From NCBI GenBank assembly GCA_002473385.1, contig DKTR01000029.1, forward strand, positions 1 through 14,532: a stretch of 14,532 nucleotides of DNA. The letters run 5' to 3'. Positions 1-6,618 of the stretch are shown piece after piece. The notes under the pieces were generated by a model. The model was not told where the DNA came from. It saw only the letters and a list, made by a program, of their open reading frames with translations, and made no database searches. The stretch is from Lachnospiraceae bacterium UBA7225 (lineage in GTDB: Bacteria > Bacillota > Clostridia > Lachnospirales > Lachnospiraceae). Position numbers and translations under genes: made by a program. Numbering within the stretch: position 1 is the first letter of the stretch; each line of letters opens with the position of its first letter.

Positions 1-35
1 GCCTTCAGTGTGATTCTCATTACTTGACTTGCCAT
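1..35 (-). CDS. rpsJ: 30S ribosomal protein S10, N-terminal 12 codons (runs off left edge)
   Basis: The reading frame begins with ATG at 35-33 on the minus strand and gives MASQVMRITLK followed by a split Ala codon. This matches the highly conserved start of bacterial S10 (M-A-x-Q-x-M-R-I-x-L-K-A-Y-D). S10 is part of the 30S head and doubles as NusE in transcription antitermination. A textbook ribosome binding site (AAAAGGAGG, complement of 47-55) lies 11 nt upstream, and seven T residues separate it from the start codon. In Firmicutes rpsJ is the first gene of the large S10 operon (rpsJ-rplC-rplD and so on), so the operon should continue beyond the left edge. Only the 5' end is visible. The call rests on these 12 residues, the ribosome binding site and the structured leader in front of it. 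Confidence 0.9.
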   Translation of the reverse strand, partial: MASQVMRITLK

Positions 36-260
36 AAAAAAAGTCGCCTCCTTTTCGCACTTAACATCAGTACGACAAGCGGTGACTGTACACGCTCCCG
101 TGTGTATCGCAAAAATCCCACACGTTGTTTCCGGTCTTTGCCGGACAGTTGTTCTTGTACAGTGACTTGTCGCCAGTTTCTAGAACTTGACATTCGCTCC
201 ACGGAAAACCTGCGGTCTTGCCGCAGCAACCTCACGCTTCAACGCTATCAAGGTCACAAC
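36..260 (-). promoter_or_regulatory. Structured 5' leader of the S10 operon (candidate r-protein autoregulatory RNA)
   Basis: About 225 nt lie between the inferred start of transcription and rpsJ, with no convincing coding frame. Several complementary arms are visible: TGCGG/CCGCA at 211-225, CCGG/CCGG at 131-144, and ACACG/CGTGT at 90-103. A longer-range helix pairs 74-79 with 166-171 and 85-91 with 157-163, enclosing the two inner hairpins. This multi-helix form fits the long leaders of S10 operons, where in well-studied bacteria protein L4 binds the leader to repress its own operon. That L4 is the ligand here is inference. A T7 run just before the start codon could be part of an attenuator, but I see only a weak stem in front of it. 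Confidence 0.65.
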
Positions 261-266
261 ATCTGC

Positions 267-295
267 ATTATATATGAAATTTTAGCCATATGCAA
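267..295 (-). promoter_or_regulatory. Promoter of the S10 operon
   Basis: On the minus strand a -35 TTGCAT (complement of 290-295) and a perfect -10 TATAAT (complement of 267-272) are separated by exactly 17 nt. The expected start of transcription is near 260. Just upstream of the -35, about 301-330 is an A/T-only style tract of the kind that acts as an UP element at strong ribosomal promoters. The -35 matches the consensus only in its TTG half. Confidence 0.75.
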
Positions 296-334
296 GGAGT
301 TTTTAAAAAATTTTGTATTTTTTTTCGTACAATC

Positions 335-463
335 CTATTTCATTAATTTTTTCCTTTGAAACAGAACGATTCCGGCAAAGCCGAGCGCTCCAAGGAGGCT
401 AAGCAGCAGCCCCGCGCGCAGTCCCGGTGTGTGATAAAACAAAATTTCGTTTTTCTTTTCTGT
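335..463 (-). pseudogene. Remnant of a YfhO-family gene (last ~40 codons)
   Basis: On the minus strand an open stretch of 42 codons ending in TAG (337-335) encodes a peptide containing YHTPGLRAGLLLSLLGALG and ending in QRKKLMK. It matches the C-terminus of the intact YfhO protein at 3260-5902 (YRTPGLDMGLLLTLAGVLS and onward, ending in a basic tail) at about half of roughly 34 aligned positions. The match covers the end of the extracytoplasmic domain, the last membrane helix and the basic tail. An in-frame TGA stops it upstream at 466-464, and no start codon or ribosome binding site belongs to it. I read it as the 3' stump of a deleted yfhO paralogue. It has clearly diverged from the intact copy, so it is not a recent duplication. 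Confidence 0.75.
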
Positions 464-489
464 TCATCTGCAGCCCTCTCCCGACATAC

Positions 490-518
490 TTGCATATTTT
501 TGTATTATACCATATAAT
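490..518 (+). promoter_or_regulatory. Promoter of the methyltransferase gene
   Basis: TTGCAT at 490-495 and a perfect TATAAT at 513-518 are 17 nt apart, giving a start of transcription near 525 and a leader of about 75 nt before the ATG at 599. It diverges from the S10 promoter and uses the same TTGCAT -35. It lies just outside the YfhO remnant. Confidence 0.65.
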
Positions 519-598
519 GATGCCAAGGTCAAAAGGTCTGTATTTCACACCATTCCTACAGGGCGTGAAAAAAGACAGAAATTACGGAGGAATAGATT

Positions 599-1456
599 AT
601 GTGGATTGCCGATGGCTGGAAAGATTATGAAGTGATTGATACATCAGCGGGAGAAAAGCTGGAACGCTGGGGAGATTATCTCCTGGTGCGCCCGGATCCG
701 CAGGTGATCTGGAATACCCCCAGGAAAGCGCGCGGCTGGACGCATCCGAATGCCCACTATCACCGCAGCAAAAAAGGCGGCGGCGAGTGGGAGTTTTTCG
801 ACCTGCCCGAACAGTGGAGCATTCACTATAAATCACTGACGTTTCATTTAAAACCATTCAGCTTTAAACACACCGGACTCTTTCCGGAACAGGCTGCAAA
901 CTGGGACTGGTTCTCAGAGAAAATAAGAACGGCGGGCAGACCGGTAAAGGTGCTGAATCTTTTTGCCTACACGGGCGGTGCTACCTTAGCAGCTGCAGCC
1001 GCCGGAGCCGCCGTCACACATGTCGATGCCTCAAAGGGTATGGTCGGCTGGGCAAAGGAGAACGCCCGCGCCTCTGCTCTGGAAAGCGCTCCGATCCGCT
1101 GGATCGTCGATGATTGTGTAAAGTTTGTGGAGCGCGAGATCCGCCGCGGCAATCACTACGACGCCATTATCATGGATCCGCCTTCTTACGGACGCGGTCC
1201 CAAAGGAGAAATCTGGAAGATAGAGGATGCCATCTATCCGCTCGTACAGCTCTGTGCGAAGCTGCTCAGCGATGAGCCGCTCTTCTTTCTCATTAACTCC
1301 TACACCACCGGGCTTGCCCCCGCTGTTCTTTCCTATATGATAGCGACCGAATTAAAACCCTTCGGCGGACATGTAGACTCCCAGGAGGTCGGTCTGCCGG
1401 TATCCTCCAACGGTCTGGTAGTGCCCTGCGGCGCTTCCGGGCGGTGGGAACGCTAA
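599..1456 (+). CDS. RlmI-like class I SAM-dependent methyltransferase (probable 23S rRNA cytosine methyltransferase family)
   Basis: The 285-residue protein has the signature of the COG1092/RlmI-RlmK methyltransferase group. Motif I (NLFAYTGG, about 120-127) binds S-adenosylmethionine, an acidic residue in HVDAS (141-145) follows at the end of strand 2, and the catalytic DPPSYGRG motif lies at 193-200. Family members methylate cytosine C5 or guanine in 23S rRNA. The N-terminal PUA RNA-binding domain of E. coli RlmI is absent, and the first ~110 residues are a shorter, Trp-rich region. The start is supported by ACGGAGG (584-590) 8 nt upstream. It is a single-gene unit: its own promoter lies upstream and the gene ends against a convergent unit. 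The exact target base cannot be told from sequence. Confidence 0.85.
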   Translation: MWIADGWKDYEVIDTSAGEKLERWGDYLLVRPDPQVIWNTPRKARGWTHPNAHYHRSKKGGGEWEFFDLPEQWSIHYKSLTFHLKPFSFKHTGLFPEQAANWDWFSEKIRTAGRPVKVLNLFAYTGGATLAAAAAGAAVTHVDASKGMVGWAKENARASALESAPIRWIVDDCVKFVEREIRRGNHYDAIIMDPPSYGRGPKGEIWKIEDAIYPLVQLCAKLLSDEPLFFLINSYTTGLAPAVLSYMIATELKPFGGHVDSQEVGLPVSSNGLVVPCGASGRWER

Positions 1457-1466
1457 AATGTAAACA

Positions 1467-1492
1467 GCTCCGCAAACTCTGTTTTGCGGAGC
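1467..1492. terminator. Bidirectional hairpin between convergent genes
   Basis: GCTCCGCAAA (1467-1476) and TTTGCGGAGC (1483-1492) form a perfect 10-bp stem with a 6-nt loop. It sits between the stop of the methyltransferase gene and the stop of the DUF4179 gene. Neither side has a long T run, so termination may be modest in both directions. Confidence 0.65.
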
Positions 1493-1505
1493 CATTTGTC
1501 TCTGT

Positions 1506-2516
1506 TTATCCTTCTGTCGGCAGCGTAATCGTGAATGGCTCACCCACCTGCTCAAAGTCATTGCTCATCCGTCCGCTTTCCTTGGGGAATGCAGCTGCAT
1601 AGAGTGTCAGTGTCAGCTCCTTTGCATTTTCATTGACATAGCCGTTGTCGATGGTGCTTACTTCCATACGGCCCTTTCCCTCGATGAAGGATTTCAGATT
1701 AAATTCTGCCTCATTGCCAAGATCATCTGTTCCCGCCAGCTTCAGGTCATATTCACACTTACCCGTAGATGTCGTAAAATAAACCTTCTGATTCACATCG
1801 CTCGTCGTATATTTTTCCAGTATTACCTCCGTATCGTCCGGGAGCAGGAAATTTTTATTCAATTCCACTGTTTTTGTATCTGTCATAAGCTCCGCTCCCG
1901 ATACGGTAAATGCAATCGTTCCCAGTTTTTCTTCTCCGACATAAAATTCCATCTCCATATCCATCTGCTCTTCCGGGCTGATGCCGGGCATTTCCACCTC
2001 AGCACAAATCACCATGCTGTGCTCATCCACCCGTTCACTGCCACCTCCAAATGCAACAGAAGCCTGCGCACCATCGATTGCAACATTTATATTCGGATAT
2101 ACCCCGCCTTCCATCTCCATCACTTTCTCCGATTGAACAACACAAGAAATCATCAGCGTCTCATCATCCAGAAGCACTTCATTCAGCGTAGCCGAAATGC
2201 CGTTCTTTTCCACCGTTTCTCCAACCACGACCTGATACGGGCTTAAATCTTTCCGGATTCCCAGAATTTTCGAAATACTGTACATAGCGGCACTCACTTC
2301 TGCGTATACCTTTTCCCCTACCGGACTTATCGCCGTACCCAGCACACAGACACACGCCGCTGCCGCCACATACCGCCGCCAGTTCTTCACTTTCTTCTCT
2401 TTTGGAAAAACAGATTTCATCCATTTTTCTGCATCGGATGTATCCGCTGAAAAGCCCTCATAGCTTTCTGCATTGTGATCCATGTCATTTAACAATGTAT
2501 ATATTTCTTTCTTCAT
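1506..2516 (-). CDS. DUF4179 domain protein, membrane-anchored partner of the upstream ECF sigma factor
   Basis: With the start at 2516 (preceded by AAAGGAG, 8 nt spacer) the protein has 336 residues; a start 10 codons further upstream has no comparable site. Residues 1-47 are a charged cytosolic segment. One membrane helix follows at about 48-66, and then a long, mostly beta-rich extracytoplasmic region with two immunoglobulin-like halves. This is the usual layout of DUF4179 proteins, which are commonly encoded right after an ECF sigma gene and are thought to act as anti-sigma factors or signal sensors. The sigma gene ends 33 nt upstream on the same strand, so the two are almost certainly co-transcribed. 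No zinc-binding HxxxCxxC anti-sigma motif is visible in the N-terminus, so sigma binding, if any, would use another surface. The signal it senses is unknown. Confidence 0.8.
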   Translation of the reverse strand: MKKEIYTLLNDMDHNAESYEGFSADTSDAEKWMKSVFPKEKKVKNWRRYVAAAACVCVLGTAISPVGEKVYAEVSAAMYSISKILGIRKDLSPYQVVVGETVEKNGISATLNEVLLDDETLMISCVVQSEKVMEMEGGVYPNINVAIDGAQASVAFGGGSERVDEHSMVICAEVEMPGISPEEQMDMEMEFYVGEEKLGTIAFTVSGAELMTDTKTVELNKNFLLPDDTEVILEKYTTSDVNQKVYFTTSTGKCEYDLKLAGTDDLGNEAEFNLKSFIEGKGRMEVSTIDNGYVNENAKELTLTLYAAAFPKESGRMSNDFEQVGEPFTITLPTEG

Positions 2517-2549
2517 ACTATCTGCTCCTTTCATTCTTCTGCGCATCTT

Positions 2550-3098
2550 TTATGTTCTGGAAAACAACCGCCGTATTTTTTTCTTTCCGCGTGACAGCCG
2601 GTTGTAGATAACCGGTTTACTCAGACCACTCTCTGCACTGACCGTCTCCACACTTTCTTCTTCAACATAGATTTTCAGAAATAGCTCCTGATCCTCCTGC
2701 TTTAAGCATTCCAGCATCTGTCTGGTCTCTTTGGAAAATTCCTCCCGGATCAGCGCAATCTCTTCCATCACATCTTTACCGATACAGTTGCCTGCTTCTT
2801 CCCAGCTCGTCTCCAGAAGCCGTCCGGCATACCGGCGCTTATAATCCAGCGCCTTGATGCGTGCAACTCCGGCAATCCAATTCGCAAAGGGATTTTTCTG
2901 TGGCATATAGGACGAAGCATGATTCCATACTGCCAGGAACACATCACTAATGCATTCTTCCTCGTATTGCGGCAGCACATAAAGATACCGGTGTACCACA
3001 GATTTCACAAGTCCTCCATAATGCAGCATAACATATTCCAGTGCATTCTCATTGCCCTGTATCATCTGTGAAACAAAATTCTGTTCCGTAATTTTCAT
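2550..3098 (-). CDS. ECF-type RNA polymerase sigma-70 factor
   Basis: The 182-residue protein has the two-domain ECF layout. Region 2 spans about 20-90, with the core-binding and -10 recognition segment around SDVFLAVWNHAS (51-62) and IAGVARIKALDYKRR (75-89). Region 4 spans about 125-178 with a helix-turn-helix (VETVSAESGLSKPVIYNRLS, 150-169) and a basic tail. There is no region 1.1 or 3. AAAGGAG lies 5 nt upstream of the ATG. It is the first gene of a two-gene unit with the DUF4179 protein, a common sigma/anti-sigma arrangement for responses to envelope or environmental stress. The gene begins just 62 nt after the terminator of the upstream YfhO transcript, so its promoter must lie within or next to that terminator. 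I could not identify a standard -35/-10 pair there, which would fit autoregulation. Confidence 0.88.
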   Translation of the reverse strand: MKITEQNFVSQMIQGNENALEYVMLHYGGLVKSVVHRYLYVLPQYEEECISDVFLAVWNHASSYMPQKNPFANWIAGVARIKALDYKRRYAGRLLETSWEEAGNCIGKDVMEEIALIREEFSKETRQMLECLKQEDQELFLKIYVEEESVETVSAESGLSKPVIYNRLSRGKKKIRRLFSRT

Positions 3099-3141
3099 AG
3101 TAGCTCCTTTCGCAGCGGTGTGGCGCCATCCTCTGCCATCC

Positions 3142-3156
3142 GTAAAGCATCTTTAC
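3142..3156. promoter_or_regulatory. Perfect inverted repeat upstream of the sigma gene (candidate operator)
   Basis: GTAAAG-CAT-CTTTAC is a perfect 6-bp inverted repeat with a 3-nt centre, about 44 nt before the sigma start codon. It lies in the only short stretch that can hold the sigma promoter. It could be a regulator site or merely a small hairpin trailing the terminator. Confidence 0.3.
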
Positions 3157-3160
3157 CTGT

Positions 3161-3197
3161 AAAAAAGCGCTGCCAGCAAACAATTGCCGGCAGCGCC
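3161..3197 (-). terminator. Intrinsic terminator after the YfhO gene
   Basis: On the minus strand GCGCTGCC (complement of 3189-3196) pairs with GGCAGCGC (complement of 3167-3174), followed at once by six T residues (complement of 3161-3166). It lies about 65 nt after the YfhO stop and separates that transcript from the sigma/DUF4179 unit. Confidence 0.88.
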
Positions 3198-3259
3198 CTG
3201 AATGCTTTCACTATATATTCGCAAAAAAAGCGGCATTTCTATCACAATAACATATTATT

Positions 3260-5902
3260 TCAAATTTTTTTACTGCAGCCGTATTTCTGTGACGTCCCGG
3301 ATCCCTGCCTGCGTGCAGAAAGCTCTTTTCGTCTGAAATGCAATGCAATTCCAGACAGACTAAGCACTCCTGCCAGTGTCAGAAGAAGCCCCATATCCAG
3401 CCCCGGTGTGCGGTACCGCAATTCAATGTAATGCTCTCCCGCAGGAAGCAGCAGCGCGCTGAACATATAATTTGCCTTTAGAAGCGGCTGTTTTTTGCCA
3501 TCCACATATGCCGTCCATCCGCCATCGTAAGGAACAGTAAGACACAGTATCCGCGAACTTTCCAGCGAAATATTACCCGAAACCCGGTTGGCTTCTATTT
3601 GTTCATTGACCAGACAGTTTTCCCGAAGCACATTCATCTGCTGCCCATAGTTTTCCAGCGGCTGGTTCCACAGATAGATCTTATCAAAGCTGTATGTCCC
3701 TTTTGCCGGAAATGTAAGTGTAATAGTACTTACAGATTCCTCTTGATAGCCAAGGTTCAGCGTGAAGTCTTCTATTCCGGAAGGCCATTTTGACTTTTTC
3801 GTCTCATAAAACATTTGCCGCGATATCTGTTTGTTTCCGGCAGTCACTGCATCCACAGTAAGGCTCAGCTTCTCCTGCTTCCCCTGATATTCAAAACCCT
3901 CCATGCAAAGATAATTTTCTGCCGCATCACATATTCTCTCCGCTTCAAGTACAACCGTCGCTCCCTTTTTCCGGACCTTAAATCCCTGTTCGGCCGTTGC
4001 CACACCCTCGCTCATTTCAACAACATGCAGCGCAATTTCCCTGCCCGAAAAAACCGGCTGTCCTTTTTTGCATTCCGCTATTCCTGTGTCTGACAGAACG
4101 CTTTCTTGTCCGGAAAGCTTATTTATCCCGTCCGCGTCATCACAAAGAATCACATTCTGCGCCATCGCTTCTTCCCTCTGTGCTCCATTCCAGGCGGCAG
4201 CCTCCGTTTCCGTCACATAAGAATCATAGCAGTAACCAAGCGGAAGAGCATTTTCGTTTTCATAGATCACGCAGCCTTCCCGTTCCTCTATTTTCCGGTA
4301 TCCATACGGCACCTTCTGCGTTCCGGCAGCCCCGCAGATATAATACCGGTTTCCGGCAAGCGTCGTCAAAATGGTCCGTTCATCCAGATTCTGATAATGA
4401 TACAGCCGCAGCACATATGCCTGTGTATTTACCAGAAATTCTGAAATATTTCCATTAGAAAGGCTCCAATAATAACTCATACTATGTGTTCCGGTATTTA
4501 TAGATGCATTGTCCCTTGAAACGTTTCCTCCATAGCGGAAAAAGGAATCTGCCTCCTCCTGCAGGCCCTGCACAAGTATTTCCGGTTTACCGTTATAGCG
4601 GTCATTTACCTCTGATGCCGAAAAGTATTTTTCCTGTATTCCGCGCCTTTCAAACATCACATACGCATTTAGTGTCATTCCGGTGATCACAAACAGCAGC
4701 ATAATTCCCTGCATCACCGATCCCATTTTTCCTCTTTTCCGAAAACAGACTGCCGAAAGCATAGTAACCAGTTCTTCCCATACCTCACACAGAATATATG
4801 CGCACAGCATGGAGTAGCCCCACACCCACCGGTTTGATGCATAAGAAAAGTCGTTAAATATATGACCGAATACCGGAAATGCCAGAAAAATAGTTCCGAT
4901 AGCAAATAAAATCTTTAATTCTGCCCGGTATTGCTTTCTCCTTTTTCCACAAAATAACAAAACCACAGCAAGCAGAGCCGGAGCACTATATCCCAGAACA
5001 GCGTAATATCCCATATTTATGCCGAATACAAAGGATACCAGAAATTTTTCGTAATATTTCTTCTTGTAAAACAGATCAATCACGTATTCCTTCGCCACCC
5101 GGTAATCGCTCAGAAACGCCTGCGCCACTGGCAGGAAAACCACCGCGCCCAGCAGCACCCCTGCCAGAGAGTATCCGGCGATTTTCAGAATTGCATGTAT
5201 TCCCTCCTTCCGCCTCTTCCAGCCAAAGGTACAGATGCAGCGCACCAATACATAGATCACTGTTTCCAGCACAATCATATAGAAGAAATAGAAATTACTA
5301 ATTTCCGAGATGAGTACTGCACAAATCAAAATATAAGGCTTCTCTTTGCGAAAAACCTTCTCTGCACCGAGCAGGACAAGCGGAAGGTAAATCATTGGAT
5401 TCAGGAAAAAGGAATGCATTGTTCCCGCATACATGGCATACCCGCAGAACATATACACAACCGCACCTGCCAATATTGCCGCCGGACGTTTTTTCTTCAT
5501 ATAAATACAGAATGCTGAAAATGCCAGCCCGGCAAGATAATTTCGCAAAAGCACCATAAAGCTATAAAAATACGGCATAAGCTGCGCCGGTATAAACACT
5601 GACAGAAGATTCAGCGGATCTCCTATCGCATAATAATTCAGGGTAGTCAGAATATTAGAGCCATAACCTATACTAAAATCCCATTCCGGAATCACCAGAC
5701 GGTGCTCTGTCACCAGCGTACGACCGATTTCCCGCAGCCATTCACTGTAGTAAATCAGTGCACGGCAGTGCTGATTCGCCCCATCCTCATAAAATACAAG
5801 TGTTTTTCCGTCCCGTGCAAAAGGTGCATATACAATCAGCAGCATAAATACGGCAAGCCCTGTATATAACAGATAGTATTGCTTTCTCTGCTTCTTCGTC
5901 AT
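3260..5902 (-). CDS. YfhO family polytopic membrane protein
   Basis: The 880-residue protein matches the YfhO family in size and layout. It has an N-terminal membrane helix at about 9-28, an extracytoplasmic loop with an acidic motif (FYEDGANQH, 37-45), and roughly nine further helices to about residue 420. A large extracytoplasmic beta-rich domain follows to about 845, then one final helix and a basic tail. YfhO proteins resemble GT-C glycosyltransferases and are linked in Bacillus to glycosylation of lipoteichoic acid; the substrate here is unknown. AGAGG lies 6 nt upstream of the ATG. It begins 30 nt after the metallophosphoesterase gene and ends at a strong terminator, so it is the last gene of that operon. 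A diverged 3' fragment of a second yfhO-type gene lies at 335-463. Confidence 0.88.
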   Translation of the reverse strand: MTKKQRKQYYLLYTGLAVFMLLIVYAPFARDGKTLVFYEDGANQHCRALIYYSEWLREIGRTLVTEHRLVIPEWDFSIGYGSNILTTLNYYAIGDPLNLLSVFIPAQLMPYFYSFMVLLRNYLAGLAFSAFCIYMKKKRPAAILAGAVVYMFCGYAMYAGTMHSFFLNPMIYLPLVLLGAEKVFRKEKPYILICAVLISEISNFYFFYMIVLETVIYVLVRCICTFGWKRRKEGIHAILKIAGYSLAGVLLGAVVFLPVAQAFLSDYRVAKEYVIDLFYKKKYYEKFLVSFVFGINMGYYAVLGYSAPALLAVVLLFCGKRRKQYRAELKILFAIGTIFLAFPVFGHIFNDFSYASNRWVWGYSMLCAYILCEVWEELVTMLSAVCFRKRGKMGSVMQGIMLLFVITGMTLNAYVMFERRGIQEKYFSASEVNDRYNGKPEILVQGLQEEADSFFRYGGNVSRDNASINTGTHSMSYYWSLSNGNISEFLVNTQAYVLRLYHYQNLDERTILTTLAGNRYYICGAAGTQKVPYGYRKIEEREGCVIYENENALPLGYCYDSYVTETEAAAWNGAQREEAMAQNVILCDDADGINKLSGQESVLSDTGIAECKKGQPVFSGREIALHVVEMSEGVATAEQGFKVRKKGATVVLEAERICDAAENYLCMEGFEYQGKQEKLSLTVDAVTAGNKQISRQMFYETKKSKWPSGIEDFTLNLGYQEESVSTITLTFPAKGTYSFDKIYLWNQPLENYGQQMNVLRENCLVNEQIEANRVSGNISLESSRILCLTVPYDGGWTAYVDGKKQPLLKANYMFSALLLPAGEHYIELRYRTPGLDMGLLLTLAGVLSLSGIALHFRRKELSARRQGSGTSQKYGCSKKI

Positions 5903-5932
5903 GTATTACCTCTCTCTCCGGTGCCTGCCTTA

Positions 5933-6550
5933 TCAGATATGATCTTTAAGGTTTTCATCATCATAGTCAAAAATACACCGCTCGTATGCATTAATGATGT
6001 GAGTATTCTGGTACATGTCATGGCGCTTGTGCTGGCGTCCATATGACATATGTACATGACCGTGTATGAAAAACCGCGGATTATATTTTTCCATCAGACG
6101 AATAAAGTCCTGGAAGCCCTGGTGCGGCAGGTCTCTGCCGTCGTTTAACTGATATGCAGGCGCATGCGTCAGCAAAATATCGAAGCCCCTGTTTTTTTTC
6201 AGCTTCCACCAGAGCCTGCGGATGCGTCGGTGCATCTGCTCATCTGTGTACTGATTTCCGCCCATGCGATACCGCATGGAACCGCCAAGCCCCAGGATGC
6301 GGATTCCGTTGTGGACGTAGATATCGTCATCCACACAGATACAGCCCTCCGGCGGCTTATTTTCATATTTATCGTCATGGTTCCCCGGCACATAAAGCAC
6401 CGGGATCGCATACATCGTCGTCAGAAAAGAGAGATATTCTGGATTCAAATCCCCTGCCGAAAGAATCAGATCCACCCCTTCCAGTTTCTCTCTCTCATAA
6501 AAATCCCACAGATACTTTGATTCCTCATCTGCAACCGCAAGTATTTTCAT
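5933..6550 (-). CDS. Calcineurin-like metallophosphoesterase with altered first metal motif
   Basis: I chose the ATG at 6550 (205 residues), because MKILAVAD is the usual family start and GGAAGGA lies about 10 nt upstream; in-frame starts at 6571 or 6580 would add 7 or 10 residues. Conserved metallophosphoesterase motifs are GDLNPEYL (33-40), GNHD (56-59), THAP (128-131) and GHVH (164-167), which bind two metal ions and hydrolyse phosphoester bonds. The first motif, normally D-x-H, reads D8-E9-E10, so the first histidine ligand is replaced by glutamate. It belongs to the Icc/YfcE-like cytosolic group with unknown substrate. It lies between the BMP gene (stop 68 nt upstream) and yfhO (30 nt downstream), all on one strand. 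Cyclic nucleotide or phosphodiester substrates are possible but unproven. Confidence 0.85.
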   Translation of the reverse strand: MKILAVADEESKYLWDFYEREKLEGVDLILSAGDLNPEYLSFLTTMYAIPVLYVPGNHDDKYENKPPEGCICVDDDIYVHNGIRILGLGGSMRYRMGGNQYTDEQMHRRIRRLWWKLKKNRGFDILLTHAPAYQLNDGRDLPHQGFQDFIRLMEKYNPRFFIHGHVHMSYGRQHKRHDMYQNTHIINAYERCIFDYDDENLKDHI

Positions 6551-6618
6551 AACGTCCAGTATTCCTTCCATACCGGACACCCCATATCCGGTTTTTCGCT
6601 TCCGCTCACATAGCTGGC

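Noticed and set aside
24..359. A 111-codon plus-strand open frame at the left end
   Set aside because: It overlaps the S10 leader and promoter on the opposite strand, has no ribosome binding site and a composition unlike a protein; the tail is poly-Phe from the A/T tract.
6573..6597. Plus-strand hairpin CCGGA/TCCGG followed by five T residues
   Set aside because: It has terminator shape only on the plus strand, where no gene ends; on the minus strand it is a weak stem before the metallophosphoesterase ribosome binding site.
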